Notes: generated by a model from the sequence alone, not told the origin. Positions 1 to 9,567 are shown, numbered from the stretch's first letter. The stretch: DNA of 18,865 nucleotides from Monoraphidium neglectum (GCF_000611645.1 NW_014013166.1:9319-28183), one strand, 5' to 3'. Translations and numbers: made by a program.

Positions 1-930
1 GGGGAGGGCGGCTCGAGTTTCAAGGAGCAAGTGCGGCTCGACCGCCTGTCCAGGCGGTCTGCCGCGGCGTCGCTCGGCAAGAGCGCCTCCAGGTCCGCCC
101 GCGCCCCGCACAGCGGGCCCCCCAGCGCCGCGCGGGCCGGCGGCGGCGGCGCGAGGCCGGCGGCTGCGGCGGCGGCAGCGCCTCCATTCTGTTGGCCTGC
201 GCAAAGCGCCAGCCTTCCGCGGCGGCCGAGCTCCAAGAGCCTCGCCACCACGTCCGGCTCCAGCCTGGCAGGCAGCCCCGGCGGCGGCACTACCTTTGGC
301 AGCCTGGCCGGCAGCACGGCCCTCGCGGGCGGCGCCACCGCGCCGGCCGCGTGGCTGCAGCGCATGGCCACGCTGCTGCGCCGCAGCAGCCTGGTCAGCA
401 TCAGAAGCGGCCCGAGCGGCGGCGCCGCCGCCGCCGCCGCCTCGGCCGGGAGCGGCCGGCTCGCGTCCCTGCTCTCGTGCGTGATGCGGCCGGCGCGCTA
501 CGCGCGGGAGCGGGGCGGCGGCGCCGCGGAGCTTCGGGCAGCGCGCCAGCGGCTGGCACCGGAGGGCAGCGTGCGCGCGGGGACCACCTACCTGTCCCTC
601 ACCTTTTCAAGGGTGGATGCGTTTGGGGCGTTCGCAGGCGGCCGCTACGGCGTGACAGAGCTCGTGCTCTCCGCGCTGGACGCGCGGCTGAGCGCCTGCG
701 AGGCGGCTGACGAGGCCGCCGCCGCCGCCGCCGCCGCCGCGGCTGGCGCGCCGCGCGCCCCCACGCCGTGGGGGGCGGCCCGCCGGCCGCTGCTGCCGCC
801 GGCGCGCTGCGCGTCGGCGGGGCCGGTGCTGATGTCTGGGGCTGTGGGGCGCGCGGTGGCCGGCGCCGTGGGCTCAGCAGAGGACCCGGCCAACTTCATG
901 CTGCGGCCGTCCATCGCGCTGACAGACTAG
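1..930 (+). CDS. C-terminal part of an unrecognised Ala/Gly/Arg-rich protein (partial)
   Basis: The frame is open from base 1 to a TAG at 928-930, giving about 309 residues, so the true start lies outside the window. I do not recognise a domain. The first third is basic and Ser/Arg/Ala-rich and looks disordered. A more ordered stretch lies around 590-710 (TYLSLTFSRVDAFGAF, then GRYGVTELVLSALDARLSA), followed by a polyalanine run made by a GCC repeat and a tail ending MLRPSIALTD. The other two + frames in this stretch are shadows caused by high GC. A single exon is assumed; an internal intron cannot be excluded. A downstream TGTAA at 2485 is the only plus-strand poly(A) candidate before the next gene. 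That the frame is coding is likely from its length and composition; the function is unknown. Confidence 0.45.
   Translation, partial: GEGGSSFKEQVRLDRLSRRSAAASLGKSASRSARAPHSGPPSAARAGGGGARPAAAAAAAPPFCWPAQSASLPRRPSSKSLATTSGSSLAGSPGGGTTFGSLAGSTALAGGATAPAAWLQRMATLLRRSSLVSIRSGPSGGAAAAAASAGSGRLASLLSCVMRPARYARERGGGAAELRAARQRLAPEGSVRAGTTYLSLTFSRVDAFGAFAGGRYGVTELVLSALDARLSACEAADEAAAAAAAAAAGAPRAPTPWGAARRPLLPPARCASAGPVLMSGAVGRAVAGAVGSAEDPANFMLRPSIALTD
715..740 (+). repeat. GCC trinucleotide run encoding polyalanine
   Basis: About nine tandem GCC units lie in frame with the partial gene and encode an alanine run. A shorter GCC run is at 422-441 in the same gene. Such tracts are common in GC-rich algal coding sequence and are prone to length change. 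Confidence 0.85.
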
Positions 931-2471
931 CAGTGCGCGCGGCCGGCGCCGCTGCAGGCCTGGCAGGCGAGCGGTCAGATCTTTGAATGTTGACATGTCC
1001 CTGGAAGGGCCCGCATCCGGCAGCTGGGTCAAGCAGCAACTCACGCTGGCGCCTTGGCATTTACGGGTCCGGGCAGGGGTATGCTTAGACCCAAAATGGC
1101 GGCGACGTCCCCATTGTCATGTGCATGTGCGAGGGTGTCCCGTTGGCACTTCCGCAGCGACGCACCTTGGCTGTGGAACTTGAGCTTGGTTTCAGCTGTG
1201 ACTTGAGCGCGCGCAGTTTGACTGCGCTTGCGCGGCCCACCGGCTGGCCTGGCCTTGCGTGTCGCGAATGATGGGGTGCACGCGTCGCGTGGCAGCGGTG
1301 GCGTGCGCCATCGTCTCGTTGGGCTCTTTCCACTCGTGGACTGCGCGGTGCCTGCCACCCCCGGCGTTGCCTTTTGCCGCTCCGCACACGCCTGTGACTT
1401 TGGTAGAACATGATGGTTGAACACAGCTGGCGGCCTCCTGTCTTTGTTTCCCTCCCGCCCCTTCATAATCCATTTTCCGACTCTGTACAAACGAGGCACC
1501 CACTCCGTCTGACTGCGGCCCCAATCAGGCCATTGCCACTTGACGGCGGCGAAGCGCGCCGCCCTTAACATCCGCATCCGGCTGCTTTGCAAATGCGCTC
1601 ACGGCTGCCTTCATGCAAGCCGCCCGCCGGCGTTCGGAGGTGGCTGCTCTTCACTCTACGCCGCGGTCGCTCTCGCCCCACTTCAACGAGGCAGCAGCCC
1701 ACCAGCCCTCTCTCCAGCCCTCCCCCCCCTGCAGGCACCCAGCGCCGCGCCGCGCCGCACGTGCGCGCGGCGCCGCGGTGGGGCCGCAGCGCTTGGTTCC
1801 GCATGCACTGGACCCTCCGACGAGGCTGTGGAAAGACCCTCGCAGGCGGCCCTGGCTAAGAGCCTGGCAATGATGGAGGGCCAGCGGCGCGCGGGGACCC
1901 TGGCTGGAGCTTTGCGCTGCGTCCTAGCTCCTGCTGCCTTTCGTCACTTCTGCACTGTTGACACTTTGGGGTAGCGTGGGATTCTTTTGCTCTGTTGGGC
2001 GTTTCCGAAGGGCGGCTCGTCTTGTGCGCCTGCAGCCCCGGCTCCTCGTGGCCTGCGCCTGGGCCGGAGCGGACTCCACCGAGGACCAGCGGCGCCCGAC
2101 CTCGTTGTTGGCGCTGCAACAGTGCTGCTTGCGTGCGCTTTTTCGACTGCCGCCGGGCGGCTCTTGAGCCGATGATCCCACTTGGGGAGGTGCCGCCCGC
2201 CTGCACTTGCAGTCTTATAAATGAGAGAGTCCCGCCACCGCGCATCTCACACCTGTGGCCAGGCGATCATTGGCAACGTACGTACAATGCAAATTCATGG
2301 AGGTGTTTTCCTTCATCCAGCGTGTCAGCTGGGCCGCCAGCCACGCCGCTGCCAGTGTGCACGCGTTGCGCCTGCAAGGCGCTGTCCTACCCCTTTTGTG
2401 AGCGTCTGCGGGCTCGCACCAAGTGTACAAGCCCGGGCGCACGCCTCCCCAGACAGCAGCAACCAACGGCG
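931..2471 (+). other. Long 3' UTR / intergenic stretch without a supported gene
   Basis: No ORF here has convincing protein-like composition on either strand; the frames present are short, overlapping and rich in Arg/Cys/Pro. The only plus-strand TGTAA before the next gene is at 2485, so the simplest reading is a 3' UTR of about 1.55 kb for the partial gene. A TATA-like CTTATAAATG sits at 2213-2222, but nothing recognisable follows it. Confidence 0.4.
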
Positions 2472-2476
2472 TTACA
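2472..2476 (-). terminator. TGTAA poly(A) signal of the LPA2-like gene
   Basis: TTACA on the + strand is TGTAA on the minus strand. It lies about 190 nt past the LPA2-like stop codon and is the first such pentamer downstream. TGTAA is the established chlorophyte polyadenylation signal. Confidence 0.65.
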
Positions 2477-2484
2477 GTTGACGT

Positions 2485-2489
2485 TGTAA
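2485..2489 (+). terminator. TGTAA poly(A) signal facing the opposite one
   Basis: This is the first plus-strand TGTAA after the stop at 930. It lies 8 bp from the minus-strand signal at 2472-2476, as expected for two convergent genes that meet here. The very long distance to the stop lowers certainty. Confidence 0.5.
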
Positions 2490-2668
2490 ATCAGGTGTCT
2501 ATGCTGGCTTGCTGTGCGGTCAACGTGCAGGGGAGAAACGCGTCCTGCTGGCGATGCCAAATTCACAGTCTGCAGGATTGTGTGTGGGTTCTGGGTGCGG
2601 TACCGGGGCAACGACTCCTGAGATTCCACGGGCTGCTCTGAACACAGTACGCCGACCGGAAGAGTGTC

Positions 2669-4182
2669 TCACATTTGCTTCTGTCCGGGCAGCTTCCCCG
2701 TCTTCCAAAGGCCTGCGTAAGCACAGGAGCAGGGTTGGTGCGCGACAGGCGTTTGCGTATGCACGCTCAAGGTTGGCCTCCTTTTTTGTCCTGCCGCGCC
2801 GCGGGTCCCACCTGAGGGCCCACCCCCAACACGCCCACTGCGGTCCCCTGCACTCCACACATGGTCGACCCAGCACACACAGCATGAGTGCGCACCCAGC
2901 CCTGGCCCCGGCGTGTGGCCAGCGGCGCCCACCATAGAACGAGCTGGCCCCCAGGAATGCCAGCATTTGGGGGCTGAAGCTGGGGTACAGCACATTCTCA
3001 ATGAACTGGTCCCAGTCCTCCGGCAGGAAGCCCTGGGGTGATGTGCAGAAAGGGGTGGAATGGTGAAGCGTGTCCAGTCACAGGTGTCAAACACGAGCCG
3101 GTTGAGTCGGGTATGGGAGGGCCTGGGACGACCACACGGCAGAGCAGCTGATCCTCTCTCCTCACCTCCACCCCCCCCCCCACCCAACATCACGCCCGCC
3201 CGCCCAACATCCCTATGCTCCCTGACCCGCTGGTCGTGCTGAACGCTGTTTTGAGGTCGAACAATGCTTTCTGGTCGCCGTCCGCTGCAGCTCAATGGGG
3301 CAGCTCACCGAGGCCGCCAGCAAAAGGCCCTCCGCGAGCAGGAGGGCGAAGAAGCCGCCGAGCAGCTGCACCACGGCGGTCTCAAACTCGCCGACCGGCG
3401 TCTGCGGCGCCGCGCCCGTCGCCTGCGCGACCGCTGCGGACTCGACCTTCACGGCGGGCTGGATCCTCCGGCGGCTGCGGCGGCGTGCCTGGGGGGTGTG
3501 GGCCGCCGTGCATTGGGCATGGCGTGAGCTGTGGCGTGGCCGGACGGGCACCCATGTGGGGACTCTGCTGGCTCTCCGCGGTACATGCCGCTGCTTTGTT
3601 TTGAGCCGTATAGTTGTGCCGTGTCCATATGTGGGCAAGGCGTCGTGCAGGGGCAACGCACGTTGCAGTCCGCATCAGAGCAGAGCTCACCAAGGCGGCA
3701 TCCACGTCCACCTCAGCACTGCTTGTGCTGCCGCTGGTGGACGGCGCGTCTGCTGCAGCCCCCTCCTCCTTTGACCGCTGCGGAATAAAGTTCAGACACA
3801 GCGTCGAGGGCTCTGAGGTATTGCATTGCGGACGGCAGCGCCCATGTAGACATTCGCACTGGTGGCTCAGTGGCAGCGGCCGTGGCGACAGCGCATCCAA
3901 TGCGGACCACGCCCCTGTCGCCGCTGCCCATGGTGCCAGCCCCTTGCTGCATGGATTATGCAAACTGTCTTCCAACTCACCTGCCGCTGCTGCTTTTCGC
4001 CGAAGCCTTGGCCCGCGGAGGCCAGGACTCGCACGGAAGCAGATCTTCCCGCCTGCGCAGCATGGGGCCCTTTTTAGTGATACCGCCATCAAAAAATGTT
4101 CGTCTCGCCATTCGTTGCTGCGTACCGAGCGGCGTGCCAAACCACATTGTGCCAAGCCCGGCCTGCTGCTGAGAGACTGCAT
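2669..4182 (-). CDS. LPA2: LPA2-like thylakoid protein for photosystem II assembly (six exons)
   Basis: Exons 4182..4126, 4052..3981, 3777..3691, 3488..3309, 3032..2933 and 2712..2669 join in phase to 179 residues. Residues 1-35 look like a chloroplast transit peptide (MQSLSSRPGLAQCGLARRS, then SVRVLASAGQGFG). Residues 36-105 are a charged, low-complexity stroma-like segment. TM1 is at about 110-131 (ending GLLLAAS), followed by GFLPEDWDQFIENVLYPSFSP, and TM2 at about 152-168 ending FYGLWKTGK. The GLxLAASGFLPEE...YPxFxP...YG core matches what I remember of LPA2, a two-helix thylakoid protein needed for CP43/PSII assembly. Weak points: intron 1 is only 73 nt, and exon 4 may instead begin at 3458, which removes ARRRSRRRIQ. 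Upstream in-frame ATGs exist; 4182 was chosen because transit-like sequence starts there. Confidence 0.72.
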
Positions 4183-5567
4183 CTTGCTTATTAGTGCTGT
4201 GTGTGTCCTGGCACGGCTTAGAGGCGATGTGTGCCTGCCCAATGGGCGGGGCTTGCCATCGTCTCCGTGTGCTGATGAAGGCGTCTGCTGAGTGCTCACC
4301 GACATCACCTTGCACTCTTGCACCTCACGTCTGCATGCAAGGTTTGCCACGGCCTGCGCGGACCTGCTCTGCTGGCGCTTATCACTCATAAGGCATACAC
4401 ATAGGGGCTGGAGTCGAAAGGCCGGGATGTTGGTCTTCCAAGGTCAGCACCTGTACAGCCCCCATCAACCTCTGGTGATCACTCAGGGGCTGCCCCCAAG
4501 TAGACTACCGTATCACATTCTGGGCAATTGATCGCAACCCTGTTTGCTCAAGTGGCTCTCCACATCAAACTCATCAGACCTCACCCTGCCCACCTGCACC
4601 CTGCGCGAAACCAGGCAGCTCACGTTACTGCAGTATTTATTCAAGATGCCAGCATGAGAGCTCGCGGCCCAGCAACAGTCAATACTGACTGGTGAGTAGC
4701 ACACGCATTGGTGCACCGAGAGTGGGCACCACTCCTCCCCTCCATTGCGCCTAGACCCGTTGGCAGCATGTGCGCCCTGCGTCACAGTCATGGCAACACC
4801 CCACGTATGATCACGCTTGAGTGCCTGCTGACTGATTATCCAACTCGTCATGGTGAGTTGCAAGACCCCGTCCATCGCGCACTCGTGCTCAGCTGCTTGT
4901 TCAGCTTGGGCATTGACACTTAGGCAGGATCAAAGGCTACCCAGTGTTTGTGGCACCATAGCGGCGCTGTTTGCAATCAAAACCGGACCCGTCGACGTTA
5001 CCGCTTTATAGGAGCAGCTTGCCAGGGCGTTACGGTTGCTATGAGTAGGGTGGCTGGTGGGTGGCTACTGCCGGATTTGGACGCTTTCACATGGAGCCGC
5101 AATCAGCGATTGCAGGTTGTGACCGAAGACTGCCTCTGGCCTACCTGCAGCAGCATCTCAGGGGCTCGAAGGCACTTCCCTGTGCTCAAAGGGCTTACTT
5201 GCGTGGCCCAGGGTTTGACCAACACCACCACAGGGTGGCGGGCGCTCCACTCTTTTGGCCAGAAACCTGCACCTCACTGGTCTCTTGTCTGGTTAAATCA
5301 GTCAAGCTTGCTTTGACTAACACCCTTGTATCACGCATTGATGCAAGAATGGCTCGTATTACACAAGCTGTTATGTGACGTAAAACAACGGCATCCACTA
5401 CCAATACACGCATCTCAGATGGTAGCGATGGCCAGCAAGCAAATGTGGGACGGGGTCTTGCGTGAGTTGCAGGCTTGGGTTGGGTTTTGTGTCCTCCCCA
5501 ACATCAACTCCCTGAACTGTGTGTGCAGCACATCATTCTTGAGTATCCAGAAGGTGTGACTCAATAC
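4183..5567. other. Intergenic region upstream of the LPA2-like gene
   Basis: Base composition is visibly less GC-rich than in the exons. ORFs of up to about 120 codons exist on both strands, but none shows a domain, a targeting signal or a consistent exon chain. Donor-like GGTGAGT motifs on the + strand near 4690 and 4854 could not be joined into a coding model. It presumably holds the LPA2 promoter and the 3' flank of the lectin gene. Confidence 0.5.
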
Positions 5568-5572
5568 TTACA
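5568..5572 (-). terminator. TGTAA poly(A) signal of the lectin gene
   Basis: TTACA on the + strand is TGTAA on the minus strand, about 157 nt past the lectin gene stop and the first such pentamer downstream. It gives a short, ordinary 3' UTR. Confidence 0.7.
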
Positions 5573-5728
5573 CAGGAGCACCGCCGCACAATAGGGGTGT
5601 ATTTGAGTTTTTGAGCTCTGCCAATGATTAGTAAGCCGCAGCAACGGTCACAACCCCGCGCGCGCAAGCGTGCACTGCGCGCGGCCATGGACCGTTCCCA
5701 CCATAATTGCCAAAAGAAGGGGACGCAG

Positions 5729-8012
5729 CTAAGCAATGGCCTCAGCAGGGGCGCCCTCATCAGCGGCCCCACTGCTGGACGCCGCATCGCCAGCAACCGC
5801 CCCCTCTGCCTCCCCGCTCTCAGGCGCAGCGGCTGCCGCATCGCCCGCGGCGTCGGCGGCGGGCGCGTCGAGCGACGCCGCGGCAAGGGGATCCTCTGGC
5901 GCCGCCGCGGCAGCGGCCTCGCCGCCGGACAGCGCGAGCTCGTCGGCGGCGGGCGCCTCGGCGCTGCCAGCCTCGAGCGCGGGCGCGGCGGCGGAGGCAT
6001 CGGCGGCGGCGCCGGCGGCCGGGTCGATGAACGCGGCGAAGGGGTCGGTGGTGTCCTGCTTGGCGAGCAGGAGGTCCTTCATCGCCGTGAACGTGCCGCC
6101 CGCGCCGAGCGACGCGTCGCCGCCCGCGTCGTCGCCCTTGGCCGCGGCGCGGCCGAAGCCGAAGCCGGGGATGCCGGAGCCGTTCTTGGCGTGGCCGAAT
6201 AGGTCGAAGTGGGGGAACTTGGGCAGGTCAGGGATCTTGGGGAACTGGGGCAGCTTGAACTCGGGCAGGTGGGGCAGCTGCGGCAGCTCGGGCTTCCCAA
6301 GGTCGGGGAGCTTGGGCAGCGTGAGCGCGTCGACGCAGTCACAGACCTTCCAGCCGGCGAGCGCATACTCGTGCTCGGGCAGGCCGAGGTCGATGAGCTT
6401 GGGCAGGTTGACGAGGCCGGCGGTGGGCGTGGTCTCGATGCAGGGGTGGCCGATGTACTTGGCGCCCAGGGGGTGCAGCTTGGACACGTCCTGGACGGCG
6501 ACCACGGTGCCCACGCAGTTGCCGCCGAGGACGGCGGACTTGCAGCCGGGCACGGCGAGCTTGCAGGCAAGGTGGCCGCAGCGGTTGCCCAGCAGTGCCA
6601 GCGGGTTGGGGAGCGCGTTGGTGCCGAAGCAACCCATGGGGACGTCCTTGCCGAGGCCGTTGGCGAAGCAGCTGCCGAACTTGCAGCGGCCGCTGCTCAC
6701 ACAGCAACCGCCGATGCACTTGTTCGTCGTGAAGGGGTGCTTGGCCTTGCAGCTGTTGAGCGCGCCGGCGTCGGCGGAAGTGTCGCACATGTCGGGCTTC
6801 GGGGGGCACACATCCTTGACCTCGGTGGGGGTGGCAGGGGCGGCCGCCGGCGTCGCCACAGGGGTGTCAGCCTCAGCGGCAGGCGCAGGCTCGGCCTCTG
6901 CTGCAGGGGTGTCCTTGGCCTCGGCGGGAGCCTCCTCGGGAGCCGGCGCAGCGGGCGCCTCCGCCTCCGCAGGCGTGGGCGACTCCTCGGGCGCCGGCGC
7001 CGCCACAGGCTCGGGCTCGGGCGCAGGCGCGGGTGCGGGCGCGGGCTCGGGCGCCTTGGCCACGGGCGTGTGGCCGGGGGCGCACTCGGTCAGGCCCCAC
7101 ACAAACTGCAGCTGCTGCAGCGCGCCGTCCTTGTCGACCCAGCCCTTGAAGGACGCGAGGAATGCGCCCTGGCGGTTGACTGTGACTGTGCTGGTCATTG
7201 TGGAGGACTTCTCATTGCCCACAGACAGGGTGCGGCCCTTGTTGGTCTTCAGCTTCAAGTACTCAAGGCACCTGTCGGGCAGGAGGGTGTTTGATTGAGG
7301 CGCCGTGAACATCGGCTCGAGCGCTGGACCTTGCTGCAATGTCCGTGCTGAAGGAGCTCGCGCTTCAATGCTGCTGCATGCAGCGGCACCGGCAGCCCGC
7401 GGGGTACCCAGCCCAATGGCAAACCAAGCATGATACCTTTGCACGCGCCTTTCCACCTTCACTCCCCACCCATGGCTGCCCCCATGCACTCACTTGCCGC
7501 CGGCCTTGTATTCCGCCTCAACAAACGACTCGCCGGCGCCCAGGGACAAGTGGGTGCCCTGCAGGTTCTTCTCCACACCCAGGAGCGCAGCGTCCTTTGA
7601 GTCGTACCCATAAGTGGGCTTGACGCCGAAGACGCAGCCGTATGAGTACGAGTAGAAGAGCTGCAGCTTGGTCAGGTCGCCGGTCGCCTTCCACTTGGCA
7701 ACCTGGTCGACCCACTTGTCAGAGGCCTTCTTGAGGGACGTGCCAAACAGCGGCGTCTCACCGGAGACGATTGTGGTGCAGCCAGGGGTGGCTGCAGAGG
7801 ACGAGGGCGCAGGGGGCCAGAGGCGGGATGGGTGCCCCGGTGCGATTGAACGCGGCAGCTGCAGCATCCCGCACCATGCAGCATGCGCCGGTTGGCCGCC
7901 GCGCCTGCAACCAAAACAGCTTATCGATAAAAGGGCGTGAAAACTCACCAGAAACGTGGGCAGCCACGTAACACAAGACCAGGGCCGCGGCAGCGAAATG
8001 GCGGATCGCCAT
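5729..8012 (-). CDS. Secreted jacalin-like lectin with Ala/Pro/Glu stalk and Cys-rich region
   Basis: Exons 8012..7949, 7791..7494 and 7271..5729 join in phase to 634 residues. Residues 1-21 are a signal peptide (MAIRHFAAAALVLCYVAAHVS). Residues about 30-180 resemble a jacalin-like beta-prism lectin: LTKLQLFYSYSYGCVFG, YGYDSKDAALLG, then ECLxYLKLxTNKGRT-type strands (here CLEYLKLKTNKGR) and GWVDKDGALQQLQFVWG. Residues 192-270 are an Ala/Pro/Glu stalk of PAPAP and EPEP type, as in hydroxyproline-rich glycoproteins. Residues 276-433 carry 16 cysteines, including GGCC at 308-311. Residues 439-475 are a Leu-Pro repeat. The tail is Ala/Glu/Asp-rich low complexity. The likely role is carbohydrate binding in the wall or extracellular matrix; this is inferred. 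The TTG-initiated extension to 8039 was rejected in favour of the ATG at 8012. The minus frame stays open through intron 2, so an unspliced reading would give a false start. Confidence 0.85.
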
Positions 8013-8046
8013 CGCTGCTTTTCCCCCGCCTGCGGACAAATGAGAT

Positions 8047-8074
8047 GTTATATTAAGATATATTTTATTTATTC
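8047..8074 (-). promoter_or_regulatory. AT-rich TATA-like promoter element of the lectin gene
   Basis: A sharp AT island in GC-rich surroundings lies 35-62 nt upstream of the lectin ATG. On the minus strand it reads AAATATATCTTAATATAAC at its core. The position suits a TATA region with a very short 5' UTR. The transcription start is not known. Confidence 0.45.
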
Positions 8075-8481
8075 AGTGATTCTATAAGAAGCCCGGCTCG
8101 CAATGCGTGCCTTCGCACCAAGCGAACCGACGAACGGTTTCTTCTGGCCCTCGATGAGCAAGGGCGTATACGACCACAACAATCTATCAACAAACTTATA
8201 TTGTGTTGATTGATGGCCTGTTTGTGGGGAGAGAAGGACATCGAGAGCTGGAAGGTGAGGGGACCAGGCGGTAGGCAGAGAAAGAAACAGCGGCACCCTT
8301 GTCAAAGCCGCACTTGCGGCATCAGGCGGCTGTGGGCCCTGTTTAAAGCTGTGATGTTCCATCCTATTTGCCCGGTGGGAAAGCCTGCATCCAAACGAGA
8401 TGACACCTACCCTGTGGTTGCTTGCTGCTTGCTTCGTCACCCGAGGGGTGCTGCATCAAGGTGGCTGTAAATTGACAGTTC
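8075..8481. other. Intergenic upstream of the lectin gene, nothing recognised
   Basis: No supported ORF, RNA gene or repeat was seen. It presumably contains upstream promoter sequence of the lectin gene. Confidence 0.5.
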
Positions 8482-8491
8482 GGTGCTGCCA
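8482..8491 (+). repeat. Left copy of a 10-bp direct repeat (candidate target-site duplication)
   Basis: GGTGCTGCCA occurs here and again at 9558-9567, directly after the AATC-repeat tail. The match ends after 10 bp. This is the layout expected of a target-site duplication around a non-LTR insertion, but 10 bp is short and may be chance. Confidence 0.4.
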
Positions 8492-9557
8492 ATGGTGTCT
8501 TTGTGAGGCCGTGAGCAGTGCAACCCCAATATCCCAGCTGCCTTGATATGTGTCGGTGTGAGGCAAAGGCATTGTGTGCTGGCAAAAGACTCATATCCAG
8601 TACAGCCAGCTTCAACACCCGAGACGTGCCTGCTTTTCTAGCTCCACAAGGTTCACAAGCCAAGCACAAGATTTCGTGCTTAACGTGCATGTTGTTGAGT
8701 CTAGTTGCCATGCTTCGCATCAGCCACACGATATCAAGCAAGGGCTGTCAGTTTGCTGGCTGGACTGTCCTGGTGATGCAGCAGGGCTGGACAATGTATT
8801 GTTTAGAAAATGCGAAAGGCCTTGCATTTCGGGCACCTTTGTTGGGAGGAATTTGCAGTGGCACGGGGAAGGCCAGTAGTGTTTTCCCGGCGTGGCGGCC
8901 TGTGCGGCGGGGCCGAGCGCCGGGTTTTGTGGACTGGCGCTCTTACCCCTCGGGTTGCACCCAGCGAGAGGGGAGTAGGCCCTTCATTTGCTTGCACACC
9001 GCTTATTCCGGTCCCCTCGCGGGGCTCGGGTCTTGCGCGTGTTGTGTCTTGCTGCGCCGCCGGCCGGTTTCGGGAGGGGATGTCCACCGGCGTTTGTGTG
9101 GGTGTGGGTGCTTGCTGGGCTGCGTGGGTGGAGCGCTTGTCACGCTTGCCTGCTTGCTTGTGCGTGGAGAGCTGTGGCGGCGACTGGAAGACGAGATGGC
9201 GCCTGAATATTGGCATATGTTGCAGCAGATAGAGAATGAGGAGAAAGCTTACAAGTTGCTTGATTTTGATTTTCTTGGTGGCTCTGTGCTTGCTGGTATC
9301 GTTGCCCCTCGTGTGTGTGTGCTTGCTGGCAGATCCGTTGGAAGGTTTGGAATGAGGAGGTCGACTCTGATGAGCGCGGGGCCGACGGAAGTGATGCTAT
9401 GGTATGGGTAACTTATCTATCTATCACAATCTTGCTTGCCCCGCCCACTTTGTGAGACGGAGGCGATGAGCCGTGGGGCCGTCGCGGCGACCGTGTCCCG
9501 GTGAGTCTTGCAGCTGCAGACGCGGTAAAAATCAATCAATCAATCAATTAATCAAAA
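8492..9557 (+). mobile_element. Candidate 5'-truncated non-LTR retroelement or SINE-like insertion
   Basis: The stretch ends in a short tandem tail (AATC units at 9530-9553, then AAAA), as many LINE/SINE 3' ends do, and is bracketed by GGTGCTGCCA direct repeats. Its composition changes from about 8860 onward: a TG-rich strand with TATC and TG microsatellites (9414-9425, around 9311). An ORF at 8518-9411 (297 codons) spans most of it, but I see no reverse transcriptase, endonuclease or zinc-knuckle motif. The left boundary is the weakest part, because bases 8492-8860 look like ordinary intergenic DNA. A plain intergenic region with a microsatellite is the main alternative. Confidence 0.38.
9530..9553 (+). 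repeat. AATC tetranucleotide tandem repeat
   Basis: Six AATC-like units are present, the fifth changed to AATT, followed by AAAA. The repeat is either the tail of a retroelement or a simple microsatellite. Confidence 0.9.
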
Positions 9558-9567
9558 GGTGCTGCCA
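9558..9567 (+). repeat. Right copy of the 10-bp direct repeat
   Basis: GGTGCTGCCA abuts the AAAA that ends the AATC tail and matches 8482-8491 exactly. Confidence 0.4.

Noticed and set aside
3168..3184. Poly-C tract
   Set aside because: It lies in intron 4 of the LPA2-like gene and is a simple low-complexity run.
4080..4092. ATG at 4089 as LPA2 start (MAVSLKRAPCCAGG)
   Set aside because: That frame ends in phase 1 at the strong donor and runs into a stop in the next exon. The frame entering by the acceptor before 4052 stays in phase throughout.
3382..4389. 335-codon ORF on the minus strand
   Set aside because: It is a chance open frame through exons and introns of the LPA2-like gene. Only its short segments around 4182-4126 and 3777-3691 coincide with true exons.
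5736..7298. 520-codon ORF on the + strand
   Set aside because: It is exactly antisense to the lectin exon 3. High GC at third positions removes stops from the mirror frame, and its Ala/Ser/Gly composition is a shadow of the real protein.
7272..7489. N-terminal extension of the unspliced minus frame (MHGGSHGWG...)
   Set aside because: This is intron 2 of the lectin gene. The splice sites on both sides join in phase and restore the lectin strand order, and the extension has no domain content.
8010..8039. Upstream TTG extension of the lectin (MSAGGGKAA)
   Set aside because: It would need a non-ATG start and would place nine residues in front of a complete signal peptide starting at the ATG at 8012.
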